Assembly: GCA_943789485.1 (NCBI GenBank) | Contig: CALSUH010000015.1 | Location: forward strand, 1-64,000 | Origin: an uncultured Pseudomonadales bacterium | GTDB taxonomy: Bacteria; Pseudomonadota; Gammaproteobacteria; Pseudomonadales; Pseudohongiellaceae | DNA length: 64,000 nt | Reading direction: 5' to 3' | Part shown: positions 41,467 to 50,886 of the stretch, piece by piece | How positions within the stretch are numbered: position 1 is the stretch's first letter | Layout: every line of letters begins with the position of its first letter | The notes under the pieces: generated by a model | What the model saw: the letters and a program-made list of their open reading frames with translations, nothing else | Database searches by the model: none | Told to the model about the DNA's origin: nothing | Position numbers and translations under genes: made by a program

Positions 41467-44016
41467 ATGTCGCAGGTCGAACATTTTCACATAGCTGTTA
41501 TTGGCGCGGGGCCCGCGGGGCTCAGCGCTGCAGGCCGGGCAGCCTGGTACCAAAAAATCGACGGGGAGGCCGATCGGAGCTATGTGCTGCTGGAGGGCGC
41601 ACCGACCATCGCCAATACGATAGTCAATTACCAAAAGGGCAAGTACGTGATGGCAGAACCGGGCTATCTCGATCTGCGCAGCGATTTTCGGTTTTCTGCT
41701 AATTCACGCGAGTCAATTCTAGAGAGTTGGCAGGCGACGCTTGAGAGTAATTCTCTTAATATTCGATTCGATTCCAAAGTCACCGAAATCAAACCTGAAG
41801 ATGGCAATTTTCGAATTTGCATTCAGGGTGCTTCTCCCATTACAGCGAGTTTTGTGGTTCTTGCTATCGGCTCTGAGGGGAATCCTAGACGGCTAGGCGT
41901 TCCCGGAGATGATTTACCTCTGCTGCAATACACTTTGGCTGATGCCAGCATGTACCAGAACGAGACTATCGTAGTTGTCGGTGCCGGTGATTCTGCGATT
42001 GAGAACGCGCTGGCTCTCTCCGCTTCGAACCAGGTCTACATCCTCAACCGGCGCGGTGAGTTCAGTCGCGCCAAAACTGGAAACCTAGATGCCATACTTA
42101 AGGCTGCCAATGACGAGGGGGTGAGTCTCGATTGCTACTACAACACCGTCGTAGAGAAGGTTCAGGCCTTGGATGCCGCAGAGAGTTCTGGAAAGCCGTA
42201 TAAGATCGAGATTAATACCGGAGACGGACAGAAAGCTTTCCCGATAGATCGAATTATAGCGCGCCTCGGCTCGGTGCCTGCCAGAGACTTCCTCGAGGGA
42301 ATGGGAATCGAATTTGCCAGTGACAATATTCGTTCAAATCCAGTCATGAATGAACGTTACGAATCTTCCGTACCCGGGCTCTATATCATTGGTTCTTTGG
42401 CCGGTTATCCACTAATCAAGCAGGGTATGAATCAAGGTCACGACGTGGTGTCCTTTATTCATGGAGATATGATCGCTCCTGTAGAATCGAAGTTGCTCGA
42501 GAAGCAGTTTCGGCTTCTTCCCTTTGCTCTCTCGGTTGATCAGGTCACGCAACTTTTTCAACAGCGTACGCCAATGTTGAATGAGATGAATCTGTTGCAG
42601 TTCCGCGAATTGATTATCGAAAGCCAACTACTGGTCTGCTATCAGAGCGAAGAGGTCTATCAGAATGAGACGGGCCGCGCCGCCTCGATTGCAGCCGACA
42701 GCACAGGCTCCAGTCTTGCCAGTACGCGTATCATGCACGCGGGCGAATTTATATTCAGGCAGGGTGACTTTAGCAGTTCCTTCTTCACGATCATTGAGGG
42801 TGAGATCAAGCTTACGCTTAAGCAGTCTGGTCAGCAGATTGCGGTTCTCGGTCGCGGGCAGTTCTTTGGTGAATCGGGTTTGCTGTCAGGTCAACCAAGA
42901 AATTGCGATGCCGCTGCGGTTGGGGACTGTATTCTTCTAGAAACTCCGCGCCGCACTATGCTCAAGCTTATGAATTCCAACGACGGAGTAGCCGATGGAA
43001 TCGATCTAATTTTTCGCGTACGGGCTCTGCAGGCGAAAATTGCGCCAAAGAGTGCGTTTGACGAATTAACGGTAGCGGGTTTCAACACCAAAATTTTGCG
43101 GTTCAGAGCGGGGGACACAATTTATAAGCCCGGGGAAACTGGCAATTGTTTGTACATTGTGCGCAGTGGGGCTGTCGTTTTATCTCACATCAATCACGAG
43201 AACAAAAATATTGTAGTGGGTCAGTTTCAGTCCGGGTCAGTATTCGGCGAGATGGCGCTTATGGGGGATCTTATTCGCCGTCACTACGCGGTCGCCAGTG
43301 GACTTACAGAAGTCATAGAGGTTACTCAGGAAGAGTTCTCCCGACTCGTGCGCAGCGATACTTCCGGTATAGAAAAATTACAGCGTGATGTTAGCGCTAA
43401 GTATGTTCAGCAGAACACCTTGGATGCACAGCCAGAAGTAGGTCAGGCTATGCAATTTTTTATGGATCAGGGCTTGGGTGAAGCCACGAATGCGCTGATC
43501 ATCGATGAGAATCTGTGTGTGTCTTGTGACTACTGCGAAAAAGCCTGCGCAGAGACACATAATGGCGTATCGCGGCTTAATAGGAAGGCTGGCGATAGGT
43601 ACGCGAAATTGCATGTACCTGTTTCCTGTCGTCACTGTCAGCAGCCCCATTGTATGAAGGACTGTCCGCCCGATGCCATTCACCGCGCAGCGTCTGGTGA
43701 GGTATTTATCGATAGTACCTGTATCGGATGTGGAAACTGCGAAAGCAACTGCCCTTACGACGTGATAAGAATGGAATATGAGGCGCCGGATAAGCCCCCT
43801 ATTTGGGCGTGGCTTCTCTTTGGTTATGGCGCCGATGTAGGCGAGGTTAAGGACTTCCAGCCTGATGTCGAAGCGTTAGCGAAAGGTAAAAAAGCGGTTA
43901 AATGCGATGCCTGCATGTCCATTAAGACGGGCCCCGCCTGTGTCTCGGTCTGTCCTACGGGCGCGGCGAACCGCATTACTCCCGATAATTACCTGACGTA
44001 TCTTCAGGAGCGCTAG
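41467..44016 (+). CDS. Flavoprotein reductase fused to two cNMP-type domains and a polyferredoxin
   Basis: An 849-residue cytoplasmic chimera. Residues about 1-335: FAD/NAD(P)H oxidoreductase of the thioredoxin-reductase fold (IAVIGAGPAGLSAAG; VVVGAGDSAIENALAL), without a CxxC redox pair, so not a thioredoxin reductase. About 420-525 and 545-655: two cyclic-nucleotide-binding-type domains (FGESGLLSGQPRN; FGEMALMGDLIRR). About 680-849: polyferredoxin of the HybA/DmsB type with CVSCDYCEKAC, CRHCQQPHCMKDCP, CIGCGNCESNCP and CDACMSIKTGPACVSVCP, enough for four [4Fe-4S] clusters. Likely reaction: NAD(P)H to FAD to Fe-S to the membrane protein encoded three bases downstream, gated by the cNMP domains. 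Donor and ligand are inferred. Confidence 0.88.
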   Translation: MSQVEHFHIAVIGAGPAGLSAAGRAAWYQKIDGEADRSYVLLEGAPTIANTIVNYQKGKYVMAEPGYLDLRSDFRFSANSRESILESWQATLESNSLNIRFDSKVTEIKPEDGNFRICIQGASPITASFVVLAIGSEGNPRRLGVPGDDLPLLQYTLADASMYQNETIVVVGAGDSAIENALALSASNQVYILNRRGEFSRAKTGNLDAILKAANDEGVSLDCYYNTVVEKVQALDAAESSGKPYKIEINTGDGQKAFPIDRIIARLGSVPARDFLEGMGIEFASDNIRSNPVMNERYESSVPGLYIIGSLAGYPLIKQGMNQGHDVVSFIHGDMIAPVESKLLEKQFRLLPFALSVDQVTQLFQQRTPMLNEMNLLQFRELIIESQLLVCYQSEEVYQNETGRAASIAADSTGSSLASTRIMHAGEFIFRQGDFSSSFFTIIEGEIKLTLKQSGQQIAVLGRGQFFGESGLLSGQPRNCDAAAVGDCILLETPRRTMLKLMNSNDGVADGIDLIFRVRALQAKIAPKSAFDELTVAGFNTKILRFRAGDTIYKPGETGNCLYIVRSGAVVLSHINHENKNIVVGQFQSGSVFGEMALMGDLIRRHYAVASGLTEVIEVTQEEFSRLVRSDTSGIEKLQRDVSAKYVQQNTLDAQPEVGQAMQFFMDQGLGEATNALIIDENLCVSCDYCEKACAETHNGVSRLNRKAGDRYAKLHVPVSCRHCQQPHCMKDCPPDAIHRAASGEVFIDSTCIGCGNCESNCPYDVIRMEYEAPDKPPIWAWLLFGYGADVGEVKDFQPDVEALAKGKKAVKCDACMSIKTGPACVSVCPTGAANRITPDNYLTYLQER

Positions 44017-44019
44017 CAA

Positions 44020-44901
44020 ATGTCAGAAAACATGCTCTCCTACCGAAAGTCTTACTACCTCTATATAAGTCTGACCCTGATCTTGATTTCCTATTTCATA
44101 TACCGTTCTCAAGCAGGGATTGAGGGGAGTAACGGAGGCACACCACAGGGCTATATTTTAGGAACGCTTGCTACTGTGCTTGTAGTTTGGCTAGCGTTAC
44201 TTGGGGTTCGTAAGCGGAGCTTTCAATCGCGCCTCGGTAGTGTAAAGGCCTGGGTTTCGGCGCATGTTTATCTCGGTAGCAGCCTAATCGTAGTTGCTAG
44301 TTTTCACAGCGCCTTTCAACTCGGGATTAACATTCATTCCTTCGCCTTTCTGCTACTGTTGCTAGTCATCTTTAGCGGATTTTATGGCGTGTTCGCCTAT
44401 ATTCGTTATCCGGCAAAGATAGTGGCTCTGTCTAATGGTAGAAGTGGTGAAGAGAGCCTCGCCCTATTGAATTCGCTGAAAGAGGAAATAGTCGCAACCT
44501 ATAAGGAGCTCGACAGTGAGTTGCAGATGACTGTTTCCAGTGCGATAGAGAGAACTGGTATCGCGGGGTCTACTCTGGATATGCTTCTGGCAAGAGATAA
44601 GTCGATGATGTGCCTCACTGTATTTGGTACCCGTGTAGATGTTGTTTCAAACCGCGCGCAGCAGCCTTTGATAGATTTTGTTGCGAAACGAATTCCACGC
44701 GGCAATCGAGCCACCGAGCCGGAGTTATTGTTGAGTCTGCTGAACTTGCTTACCCGACGACAGCAGTTGGTAGAAAACTTGCGAGTAAGTCTGCAACTCA
44801 AAGCGCGAATGCGAGTTTGGTTGTTCATTCATACGCCTATCAGTGTTGCGCTGTTGGTGGCGCTTACAATTCATGTTGTATCTGTATTTTTTTACTGGTG
44901 A
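44020..44901 (+). CDS. Five-helix membrane protein, probable di-haem b-type cytochrome
   Basis: 293 residues with five hydrophobic helices: about 11-29, 45-63, 80-100, 105-128 and 268-292. A cytoplasmic-type loop of ~135 residues joins the last two. Helix 3 has His82 and His96 and helix 5 has His271 and His285; both pairs are exactly 14 residues apart, the spacing that stacks two haems b across a membrane, as in ferric-reductase-like and cytochrome b561-like proteins. No family could be named with confidence. Placed between a cytoplasmic Fe-S flavoprotein and a periplasmic decahaem protein, it is the obvious trans-membrane electron carrier. Its stop overlaps a possible GTG start of the next gene. 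Confidence 0.75.
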   Translation: MSENMLSYRKSYYLYISLTLILISYFIYRSQAGIEGSNGGTPQGYILGTLATVLVVWLALLGVRKRSFQSRLGSVKAWVSAHVYLGSSLIVVASFHSAFQLGINIHSFAFLLLLLVIFSGFYGVFAYIRYPAKIVALSNGRSGEESLALLNSLKEEIVATYKELDSELQMTVSSAIERTGIAGSTLDMLLARDKSMMCLTVFGTRVDVVSNRAQQPLIDFVAKRIPRGNRATEPELLLSLLNLLTRRQQLVENLRVSLQLKARMRVWLFIHTPISVALLVALTIHVVSVFFYW

Positions 44902-44915
44902 TCCTAAGCACGCAA

Positions 44916-46736
44916 ATGATCTTTCTCATCCGACACAGAAATCCCGCCACTGGCAAAGTGCAAGACGTGAAGATGTCTGCGCCAACGATAGCGTTGGGAA
45001 GTGATCCCGATCAGCATCTTTATATTCCGCGTCCGCACATTCATGGAAGGCATGCGATCATCAAAATGAGTGGCGGAAAGACGAGCATCAAGGCGTTGGG
45101 GTGGAACAAGATTCTCGTGAACGGCCAAGCTGCTTACAGGAAAGTTCTGCAAGTCAATGATGAGGTCAAGCTAGGTGCTCAGACTATTAAGGTTTTGGCC
45201 GCACCAGAAGGTTTTGATTTCGCCTGCGAGATGATATTAGACCCAGTCCAGAGAACAACGACCCTAGCCGAATCCTGGCAGCGAGAAGTGAAGCCGCGAA
45301 TCTGGACCCCGCGAAGGCTAGCTTATTTCTCCGCTGTGACACTGTTCGTCATTGCTTTTTGCTTACCTTATACTGCGTATCTCAGTGGTAGCAGCTCGAT
45401 GAATGAACAGCCTTGGATCGACTTGATTACTGCCATGGACCATACGCAAAACCAGAGCTGGCGCGCTGATAGTTTGTGGTCACCTGGGCCGCTATTGTCC
45501 GCCCATCGAAACGCGATCGGGAATGATTGTACTTCATGTCATACGCAGGCCTTCGAACCAGTAAGCGATACAGCTTGTGCTAACTGCCATAGTCAGAGTG
45601 ATCAACATTTCGATCATCAATTTTTTGCAGATAGTGCATTACATTCTTCCTTGGGTGAATCGGGGCTTAATTCTCTACTTACGCCAGCGTCAACTGCGCT
45701 GAACGATATGGGGAATGCTGTTAGCAGTATGCCGCGTTGTGAGAGTTGCCATAAAGAACACAATGAACCGCAATCGATAATTGCTACAACTGATATTCTA
45801 TGTACACAGTGTCATGAGGATTCTATTTTAGGGTCCGATGGTGTCGTCACGCAAATAGCGACGGCTTTCAATGAGTCGGAGCATCCTCAGTTTCGCTACT
45901 CGTTTCTGACGGCACTCAAGGACATAGAGCCCGAGGTGCAGAGCCCTGAACTTGTAGCAGCCTGGAGGCGAATAACGCAGGCTGATCTAAGCATAGCCGT
46001 TGAAAATTCCCATTTGAAATTTTCCCATGAGATTCACTTGCAGTTAGACGAGCCGGCATTGAATTGCTCGAGTTGTCATATGCTCGATGTGGGCAATGAA
46101 CATTTCGTAGCTATTAACATGCAGGATCATTGCGCCGAATGTCATACACTAGAATTCAATGAACGAGAAATTCCCCATGGCGACCCCGCACTTGCGATTC
46201 GCTCGATCGAAGAATATTTCATCGCACTTTACCTGACTCCAGGGCGTGTCAACGACACCCTTCCTAGGCGCTTGCCCGGCAAATTGGTGCGCCGCTGCGA
46301 AGGCAACGATTACGAATGTGCGGTGGAGAAGGCTGAACAAGAAATTCAGCTGCAATTCGGTACTTCGGGTTGTGTTACTTGTCATCAGGTAAATGCGGTG
46401 GAGAACAGCGCGAATGAAGGTGATGCTGGCTGGTCTGGTTTAAGTCAGTCCTGGCATGTTGAGCCAGTTCGGATTAACAGCGACTGGTACAGCAATGCGA
46501 GGTTCGATCACGCAGCTCACCTTACTCAGGCTGGCCAATCGGAGAGAGAGCTTTGTAATGGTTGTCATGAGGCGGAAAATTCGAGCTTAAGCACAGACGT
46601 GTTGATCCCTAAGAATGAGACCTGTTTCGGTTGTCACAGTAACTCTAGTGCAAACGATAAAATAGCGGTAGATTGTGTTAACTGTCATCTTCATCACACT
46701 CCACGAACTAGTAGTGCAATGTTGGATTATAACTAA
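44916..46736 (+). CDS. FHA-like domain fused to a decahaem cytochrome c
   Basis: About 606 residues. Residues 1-100: FHA-like domain (MIFLIRHRNPATGK; IALGSDPDQHLYIPRPHIHGRHA; ILVNGQ), somewhat off-consensus. A single helix (about 135-157) then crosses the membrane. The rest is periplasmic and holds ten CxxCH haem sites: CTSCH, CANCH, CESCH, CTQCH, CSSCH, CAECH, CVTCH, CNGCH, CFGCH and CVNCH. Topology places the FHA domain in the cytoplasm, where it can read phosphothreonine, and the haems outside. The ATG at 44916 is chosen; GTG 44898, overlapping the upstream stop, is an alternative. I know of no named family with this fusion. The next gene starts at its stop (TAATG). Confidence 0.85.
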   Translation: MIFLIRHRNPATGKVQDVKMSAPTIALGSDPDQHLYIPRPHIHGRHAIIKMSGGKTSIKALGWNKILVNGQAAYRKVLQVNDEVKLGAQTIKVLAAPEGFDFACEMILDPVQRTTTLAESWQREVKPRIWTPRRLAYFSAVTLFVIAFCLPYTAYLSGSSSMNEQPWIDLITAMDHTQNQSWRADSLWSPGPLLSAHRNAIGNDCTSCHTQAFEPVSDTACANCHSQSDQHFDHQFFADSALHSSLGESGLNSLLTPASTALNDMGNAVSSMPRCESCHKEHNEPQSIIATTDILCTQCHEDSILGSDGVVTQIATAFNESEHPQFRYSFLTALKDIEPEVQSPELVAAWRRITQADLSIAVENSHLKFSHEIHLQLDEPALNCSSCHMLDVGNEHFVAINMQDHCAECHTLEFNEREIPHGDPALAIRSIEEYFIALYLTPGRVNDTLPRRLPGKLVRRCEGNDYECAVEKAEQEIQLQFGTSGCVTCHQVNAVENSANEGDAGWSGLSQSWHVEPVRINSDWYSNARFDHAAHLTQAGQSERELCNGCHEAENSSLSTDVLIPKNETCFGCHSNSSANDKIAVDCVNCHLHHTPRTSSAMLDYN

Positions 46737-48778
46737 TGTTAAATGAGTTGATTCGTAGGCATTGCAAGCTGTCTTTGGCCGGAATTTGTCTCACGCTGTT
46801 GGTGTTTTCTTCAAAAATTGTTGTGGCGCAAGATTGCAGCGGCAGCTGCACTAACGCGCAGAGTTTTCTTAGTGAGGCTGACGTTAGCAGAATTCTCTCC
46901 CAAGCCGTGCAAGAGGCGCAGGCACAGGGCGTATTGGCAACCATTGCAGTAGTCGATCGAGTAGGAAATGTTCTTGCCGTCTATCGAATGGGAGACAAGC
47001 TCGCACATGAAGTATTGATCTCAACCAATACAGATATAGGTGCTAGCTCGGTAATCGATAGTGGGCTAGAAGGCATAGTCTTGCCAACTACAGTGGCTCC
47101 ATTTGTCATAGACGATCAAGCTGCTATAAGTAAGGCCATCACGGGCGCTTATTTATCCTCCGAAGGTAATGCGTTTAGCACGCGCACTGCTAGTCAGATC
47201 ATTCAGGAAAATTTTAACCCCGGCGAGATCAATCAACCCGGCGGTCCGTTGTTTGGTGTGCAGTTCAGCCAACTGGCCTGCTCCGATTTCACGCAGGCAA
47301 GCGACGGCAGTGCCGTGACCGTGGGACCGCAACGCTCGCCCTTCGGACTCTCCGCGGATCCCGGCGGCCTGCCCTTGTATATGTCTGGCTCCTTGGTGGG
47401 CGGCATAGGTGTGATCGCTGACGGTCTCTACTCTATCGATAAAGACATTAGCGATTTCGACCACTCTGTTGACGAGTTTGTCAGCCTTGCCGGGACTATT
47501 GGTTATTCAGCGCCTAGTGATAGACGTGCCAACCGCATTACGGTAGAAGGGAAGACGTTACGTTTCAGTGATGTACAAGACTGGGGTTTACTTAGTTCGC
47601 CACAATCGGCGCCTAGCTTCGAAAGCATAACAGTCGACACAGGTAAGCTCGTGCCTGTATTTGGATACACCGATGGCAGTATCAAAGCCGGCGTAGCTTT
47701 CGGTTTGCCCGAGTCGGGGATTCGCGCGGATTCGCTAGATGATTTTCCAGGCCTAGATGCTTTCGTTTTTGTTGATAGAAATAACCTAGAGCGTTACCCG
47801 CCATCGGCGGGCAGCGACAATACTGCTCTTGCTGGTCTCGCGCTTAGTGAGCATGAAGTACGTGTAATCTTGCAAGAGGCATTACGAGTTGCTAATCGAG
47901 CGCGGGCGCAAATTCGTCGTCCGTTGGGTAGCCAGGCCCGAGTCACTATCGCCGTTGTAGATACCAACGGTAATGTATTAGGAATGGTAAGGAGCCGCGA
48001 TGCGCCGGTTTTCGGCTCAGATGTAGCGTTACAGAAAGCGCGCACGGCCGCGTTTTATTCCTCAGCAAACGCTGCAACCTTTCTACGCGAGTTGCCTGAT
48101 GTAAGCTATCTGAGCATCGATGACGTTGGGCTTTCTCTGAGCGAGCCGGTAAGTTTCGCGAATTACGTAACTAGCTTGCAAGTCTTTTTGAATGATGCCG
48201 CCGCTTTGAGCGACGGTTTTTATGCGTTTTCCGATCGGGCGGGCGGCAACTTGTCGAGACCTGTTTATCCAGATGGGTTAATTGATGGGCCATCGGGTCC
48301 GCTGAGCAAACCGGCGGGCTCCCAGAGTGTGTTCTCTACAGGACTGCAGTTGGACTTGGTCTACAACGGTATTCTGCAACATATCCTTGCAGTAGCATCC
48401 GCTGGGCTCGTCGATGATGTGCCCTCTGGCTGTGCCGGCATAGGTTTTAGTTTCGAGTCACCTTTCTTCACTGAGGGCCCGGCGAATTCTCCTGTGAAAT
48501 CCGGCGTACAGATATTTCCCGGCAGCGTGCCCATCTTTCGCGGTGAGCAACTCATAGGCGGGATAGGGGTGTCCGGCGACGGTATCGATCAAGATGATAT
48601 GATCTCGTTTTTAGGCTTGCACAATGCGGGCGAAATATTAGGCGGCGAGATCGGTAATGCGCCTATCGACAGGCGAGCAGACAATTTAACTCCCCAAGGC
48701 ATTCGACTACGTTACGTGCAGTGCCCAGTGGCACCTTTTCTAGACAGCAGAGCAAGCAATGTTTGTGAAAACAAATAG
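46736..48778 (+). CDS. Secreted protein with two HbpS/GlcG-like domains
   Basis: A 680-residue protein with a signal peptide (core residues about 12-29, cleavage near VVAQ) and two copies of the HbpS/GlcG fold: about 40-260 (LSEADVSRILSQAVQEAQ, then TIAVVDRVGNVLAVYRM) and about 370-650 (LSEHEVRVILQEALRVAN, then TIAVVDTNGNVLGMVRS). The C-terminal parts each contain SLVGGIGVIADG or QLIGGIGVSGDG. HbpS binds haem and degrades or senses iron stress; GlcG is of unknown role. Here it probably sits in the periplasm with the multihaem cytochromes, perhaps as haem chaperone or redox partner. No CxxCH. Translationally coupled to the upstream cytochrome. Confidence 0.75.
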   Translation: MLNELIRRHCKLSLAGICLTLLVFSSKIVVAQDCSGSCTNAQSFLSEADVSRILSQAVQEAQAQGVLATIAVVDRVGNVLAVYRMGDKLAHEVLISTNTDIGASSVIDSGLEGIVLPTTVAPFVIDDQAAISKAITGAYLSSEGNAFSTRTASQIIQENFNPGEINQPGGPLFGVQFSQLACSDFTQASDGSAVTVGPQRSPFGLSADPGGLPLYMSGSLVGGIGVIADGLYSIDKDISDFDHSVDEFVSLAGTIGYSAPSDRRANRITVEGKTLRFSDVQDWGLLSSPQSAPSFESITVDTGKLVPVFGYTDGSIKAGVAFGLPESGIRADSLDDFPGLDAFVFVDRNNLERYPPSAGSDNTALAGLALSEHEVRVILQEALRVANRARAQIRRPLGSQARVTIAVVDTNGNVLGMVRSRDAPVFGSDVALQKARTAAFYSSANAATFLRELPDVSYLSIDDVGLSLSEPVSFANYVTSLQVFLNDAAALSDGFYAFSDRAGGNLSRPVYPDGLIDGPSGPLSKPAGSQSVFSTGLQLDLVYNGILQHILAVASAGLVDDVPSGCAGIGFSFESPFFTEGPANSPVKSGVQIFPGSVPIFRGEQLIGGIGVSGDGIDQDDMISFLGLHNAGEILGGEIGNAPIDRRADNLTPQGIRLRYVQCPVAPFLDSRASNVCENK

Positions 48779-48805
48779 CGCCTCAGCGGCACCAATAATC
48801 GGAGC

Positions 48806-50812
48806 ATGTCGATGAGCCTTCGGCTACGCCGGACTATCATGCTGCTAGCGCTACTCTTTGTTGGAACCGAAGCAGCGGCTCAGTGCGATGAGAATCTAGC
48901 AAGGCGTCTGCCCGGCCGTGCGCTTGATTGCGAGCCGGCTGTAGCACCTGTTCAGCAGCCATTGCCGGAAATAGTTTTTCCAAGCCTAGATGCTGGCTCA
49001 GGCACAACGGATCGCAGCGATTTTCCGGACGTCGAGGATGCCGAACAGGAAATACCTGAACCGCCGACTGTCAGTGATGCAGCGCCCAGTGATGGAGCCG
49101 AAGTCGAGCCGGTGCGCGCTACAGAGTTAGTAGTGCCAGAAACAACTCCGCGGCCTCGTTTAGGCCGCATCATTCGAGAGCGAACTCAGGCGATTCCCGA
49201 GAGAACTAAGAATGAAGTTTCTCCCATTCCGCGTCCAGGGCTCGATGATTATCGTGATGCGATAGCCATGCCAGATCGCTGGCGCATCGTAGAGACTCTA
49301 GGTTACGAATCCAGCTTCTTCGACCCCTACAATGCTAATCCCTTGAAGGCAGACAAGCCATTCAACGGGGAGTGGTTTTTCAACTTGGGGGTAATCTCCG
49401 ACACCATCTATGAGGCCCGTGAGGTTGTTACGCCGGTGGGTTCCAGTTCTGCAAGACGACCTGGCAGCATCGATGCATTCGGCGATAGCGATCAGTCTTC
49501 TGTGAATGAAAATTTGCTGGTGGAAATGGTGTTTTATAAGGGCGACACCGTCTTCCGTCCCCCGGACTATGAGTTTCGACTGACCACTGCGTTCAACTAT
49601 AACTATGCTCAGCTTGATGAGGTTTTAGGTGTAAACGTCGACCCGGCAGATGGTAAGACACGTCATGATCGTCATGTTGGTGTGCAGGCAGCGTTCGTAG
49701 ATAAGCATCTTAGAAACGTTTCCGATCGCTATGACTTCGATTCGATTCGAGTTGGCATCCAGCCATTCAATGCCGATTTCAGAGGTTTTCTGTTTCAGGA
49801 TAATCAGCTAGGTATTCGCTTGTTCGGCACGCGCAATAATAATATCTTCCAGTACAATCTCGCTCTGTTTCAGCGCCTGGAGAAAGACACCAATAGCGGC
49901 CTCAATGATTTGGGGAAAAGCGCACGAGAAGACTATGTTTTTGCAGCCAATCTCTACTGGCAGGATTTGTTGGTAAAGGGATTTATTTCTCAGTTCTCCC
50001 TTACCCATAATAGCAATCAGGAGAAGGGCGAAACCTATTTCGACAACAACGGATTCATAGCACGGCCCGCCTCGATCGGTACAGAAATTTCTCGTGGCTA
50101 CGAGGTTAGCTATCTTGGATACAGTGGTGATGGTCATCTAGGTCGCTTTAATTTGAGTACGTCGGCCTACTATGCGTTTGGCAAAGAGAATCCAGGTGTA
50201 TTTGTACGAGAGAAGACCGATATTCGTGCTGGTTTTTTTGCCGCGGAATTGTCTAGGGATTTCGATTGGATCAGACCCCGTGCATCGTTTCTCTATGCTT
50301 CGGGTGACGATGATCCCTTCGATAGCACGGCGAAGGGGTTCGACTCGATCTTTGAGAACCCGCAATTTGCAGGCAGCGATGCCAGCTACTGGATTCGACA
50401 GTCTGTGCCATTGGTTGGAGGGGGGCGGGTAGGCCTATCTTCTCGTAATGGGGTGCTTAACTCTCTGCGGTCCTCCAAGGAACAGGGACAGTCCAATTTT
50501 ACCAATCCAGGCATGGTACTCGCCGGTATTGGCGTCGACATGGATATATTGCCGGAGTTGCGTATCAGCGCAAACTGGAATTCGCTACACTTCGCTGACA
50601 CGGCTGTACTTGAAGTCGCTAGAAATCAGGCAGGTATTAGAGAGCATATCGGCAATGAGCTATCCGTTTCGGCGATCTATCGACCAATGATTTCGCAGAA
50701 TATAGTTTTGCGGGCATCCTATTCACAGCTCCTTCCCGGGAAGGGGTTTAAGGACCTGTTTGAGGACGATCGCGCAGACTATTTTTTTCTGAATTTACTG
50801 ATAGCCTACTAG
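48806..50812 (+). CDS. Probable outer-membrane beta-barrel protein
   Basis: A 668-residue protein with a signal peptide (about 1-25), a Pro/Glu-rich linker (about 35-130) and a long C-terminal domain made of alternating, aromatic-rich segments of barrel type (FNLGVISDTIYEA, YEFRLTTAFNYNYAQL, NNIFQYNLALFQRLE, HLGRFNLSTSAYYAFG, NIVLRASYSQLLPG), ending in a hydrophobic ...YFFLNLLIAY. I cannot assign a family. In this context it could be the porin that lets a periplasmic cytochrome reach the surface, by analogy with MtrB-type porin-cytochrome systems, but no sequence similarity to MtrB is claimed. Confidence 0.6.
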   Translation: MSMSLRLRRTIMLLALLFVGTEAAAQCDENLARRLPGRALDCEPAVAPVQQPLPEIVFPSLDAGSGTTDRSDFPDVEDAEQEIPEPPTVSDAAPSDGAEVEPVRATELVVPETTPRPRLGRIIRERTQAIPERTKNEVSPIPRPGLDDYRDAIAMPDRWRIVETLGYESSFFDPYNANPLKADKPFNGEWFFNLGVISDTIYEAREVVTPVGSSSARRPGSIDAFGDSDQSSVNENLLVEMVFYKGDTVFRPPDYEFRLTTAFNYNYAQLDEVLGVNVDPADGKTRHDRHVGVQAAFVDKHLRNVSDRYDFDSIRVGIQPFNADFRGFLFQDNQLGIRLFGTRNNNIFQYNLALFQRLEKDTNSGLNDLGKSAREDYVFAANLYWQDLLVKGFISQFSLTHNSNQEKGETYFDNNGFIARPASIGTEISRGYEVSYLGYSGDGHLGRFNLSTSAYYAFGKENPGVFVREKTDIRAGFFAAELSRDFDWIRPRASFLYASGDDDPFDSTAKGFDSIFENPQFAGSDASYWIRQSVPLVGGGRVGLSSRNGVLNSLRSSKEQGQSNFTNPGMVLAGIGVDMDILPELRISANWNSLHFADTAVLEVARNQAGIREHIGNELSVSAIYRPMISQNIVLRASYSQLLPGKGFKDLFEDDRADYFFLNLLIAY

Positions 50813-50886
50813 TGCCCATGTGAAGGAACAGAGATAAAGTGTATGAGCCTGACAAATGCTAATAAGATTAGGAAAGGTGATAGCCC

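Noticed and set aside
41467..42470. N-terminal part of the chimera as thioredoxin reductase.
   Set aside because: The fold motifs fit, but the redox CxxC of thioredoxin reductase is absent.
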